From contig JAFSRY010000031.1 of NCBI GenBank assembly GCA_017445845.1, positions 1-51,988 of the forward strand: 51,988 bases of DNA, in the 5' to 3' direction. Shown here in pieces: positions 51,856 through 51,988 of this stretch; the first letter of the stretch is position 1, and every line of letters begins with the position of its first letter. A model generated the notes under the pieces. That model made no database searches. It saw nothing but the letters and a program-made list of their open reading frames with translations, and was not told the origin of the DNA. This DNA comes from Prevotella sp. (GTDB lineage: Bacteria; Bacteroidota; Bacteroidia; Bacteroidales; Bacteroidaceae). The position numbers and the translations under genes were made by a program.

Positions 51856-51988
51856 TGCGCTCGCTACTCCCTCAGTTGACTTTTGTCTTCTTCGGTCATG
51901 ACTCGGCATAGCCCAAGTAAACTTGGCTCTGCGCTCGCTACTCCCTCAGTTGACTTTTGTCTTCTTCGGTCATGACTCGGCATAGCCC
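51856..51988. repeat. 74-bp tandem repeat, running off the window end
   Basis: The unit starts with TGCGCTCGCTACTCCCTCAG at 51856 and again at 51930; the 59 bases seen of the second copy match the first (51856-51914). The unit ends with AGCCCAAGTAAACTTGGCT, a near palindrome. More copies may lie beyond the edge. Confidence 0.9.

Noticed and set aside
51856-51988. CRISPR array
   Set aside because: The whole 74-base unit repeats, including what would be the spacer.

Overview
The window reads as chromosome of a Bacteroidota bacterium, most likely Prevotella or a close relative. The evidence is the Bacteroidota-type -7 promoter (TAnnTTTG) found just upstream of many start codons, the L28-L33-DUF4295-ftsY-rimO gene order, a complete Bat (aerotolerance) operon, a CHU/T9SS C-terminal sorting domain, DUF4375, DUF2723, DUF4468 and DUF2027-Smr proteins, and the LES-type lipoprotein signals. 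Species assignment is inference. Gene starts were re-set wherever the longest open frame began inside or upstream of a TAnnTTTG promoter.

Layout. 1-141: 3' part of a 5S rRNA with its terminator. 145-3640: spacer with an 18-bp tandem array, a cupin, and a GH78 alpha-L-rhamnosidase whose 3' end runs into a 22-bp tandem array. 3.7-12.1 kb: housekeeping block on the + strand (DUF4375, smpB, map, tsaD, pncC, rpmB, rpmG, DUF4295, ftsY, rimO, an HU protein and a membrane-anchored HU-like protein with a LysM-like tail). 12.4-14.6 kb: secreted S9 peptidase (-). 14.7-18.5 kb: an eroded accessory patch with an AraC remnant, a possible transposase remnant, two small secreted proteins, an MntA/HepT pair whose HepT toxin is broken, a 224-bp element with 19-bp inverted ends, and tRNA-Arg(ACG). 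18.5-21.3 kb: HD hydrolase (-), menA, and a frameshifted HI0933-like flavoprotein. 21.3-23.9 kb: a restriction-modification-like pair (DUF262-HNH protein plus EcoRI-type adenine methylase) behind a long, strongly foldable leader. 24.0-33.8 kb (all -): a QueH-DUF4112 fusion, polysaccharide deacetylase, DUF2723 membrane protein, LolA-like protein, UvrA and a T9SS-sorted protein. 33.8-34.6 kb: spacer with a second 22-bp phased array. 34.6-43.0 kb: Bat operon with MoxR ATPase, DUF58, a membrane partner, BatA, a BatB-BatC fusion and a BatD-BatE fusion, followed directly by queA, DUF2027-Smr, nadE and a phytase-like esterase. 48.6-51.6 kb: an MmeI-like single-chain restriction-modification enzyme. 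The window ends in a 74-bp tandem repeat that runs off the edge.

Two themes stand out. First, restriction and toxin genes: the DUF262-HNH/methylase pair, the MmeI-like enzyme and the damaged MntA/HepT module. Second, small repeats that touch genes: tandem arrays of short inverted-repeat units (18 or 22 bp), a 7-bp repeat at gene junctions, and a C/G-rich repeat (CCCTCCC..GGGAGGG type) that seems to have entered reading frames and may have created the QueH-DUF4112 fusion. The most promising undescribed element is the structured leader in front of the methylase operon. On paper it holds two adjacent domains of similar nested-stem design plus a promoter-proximal hairpin.
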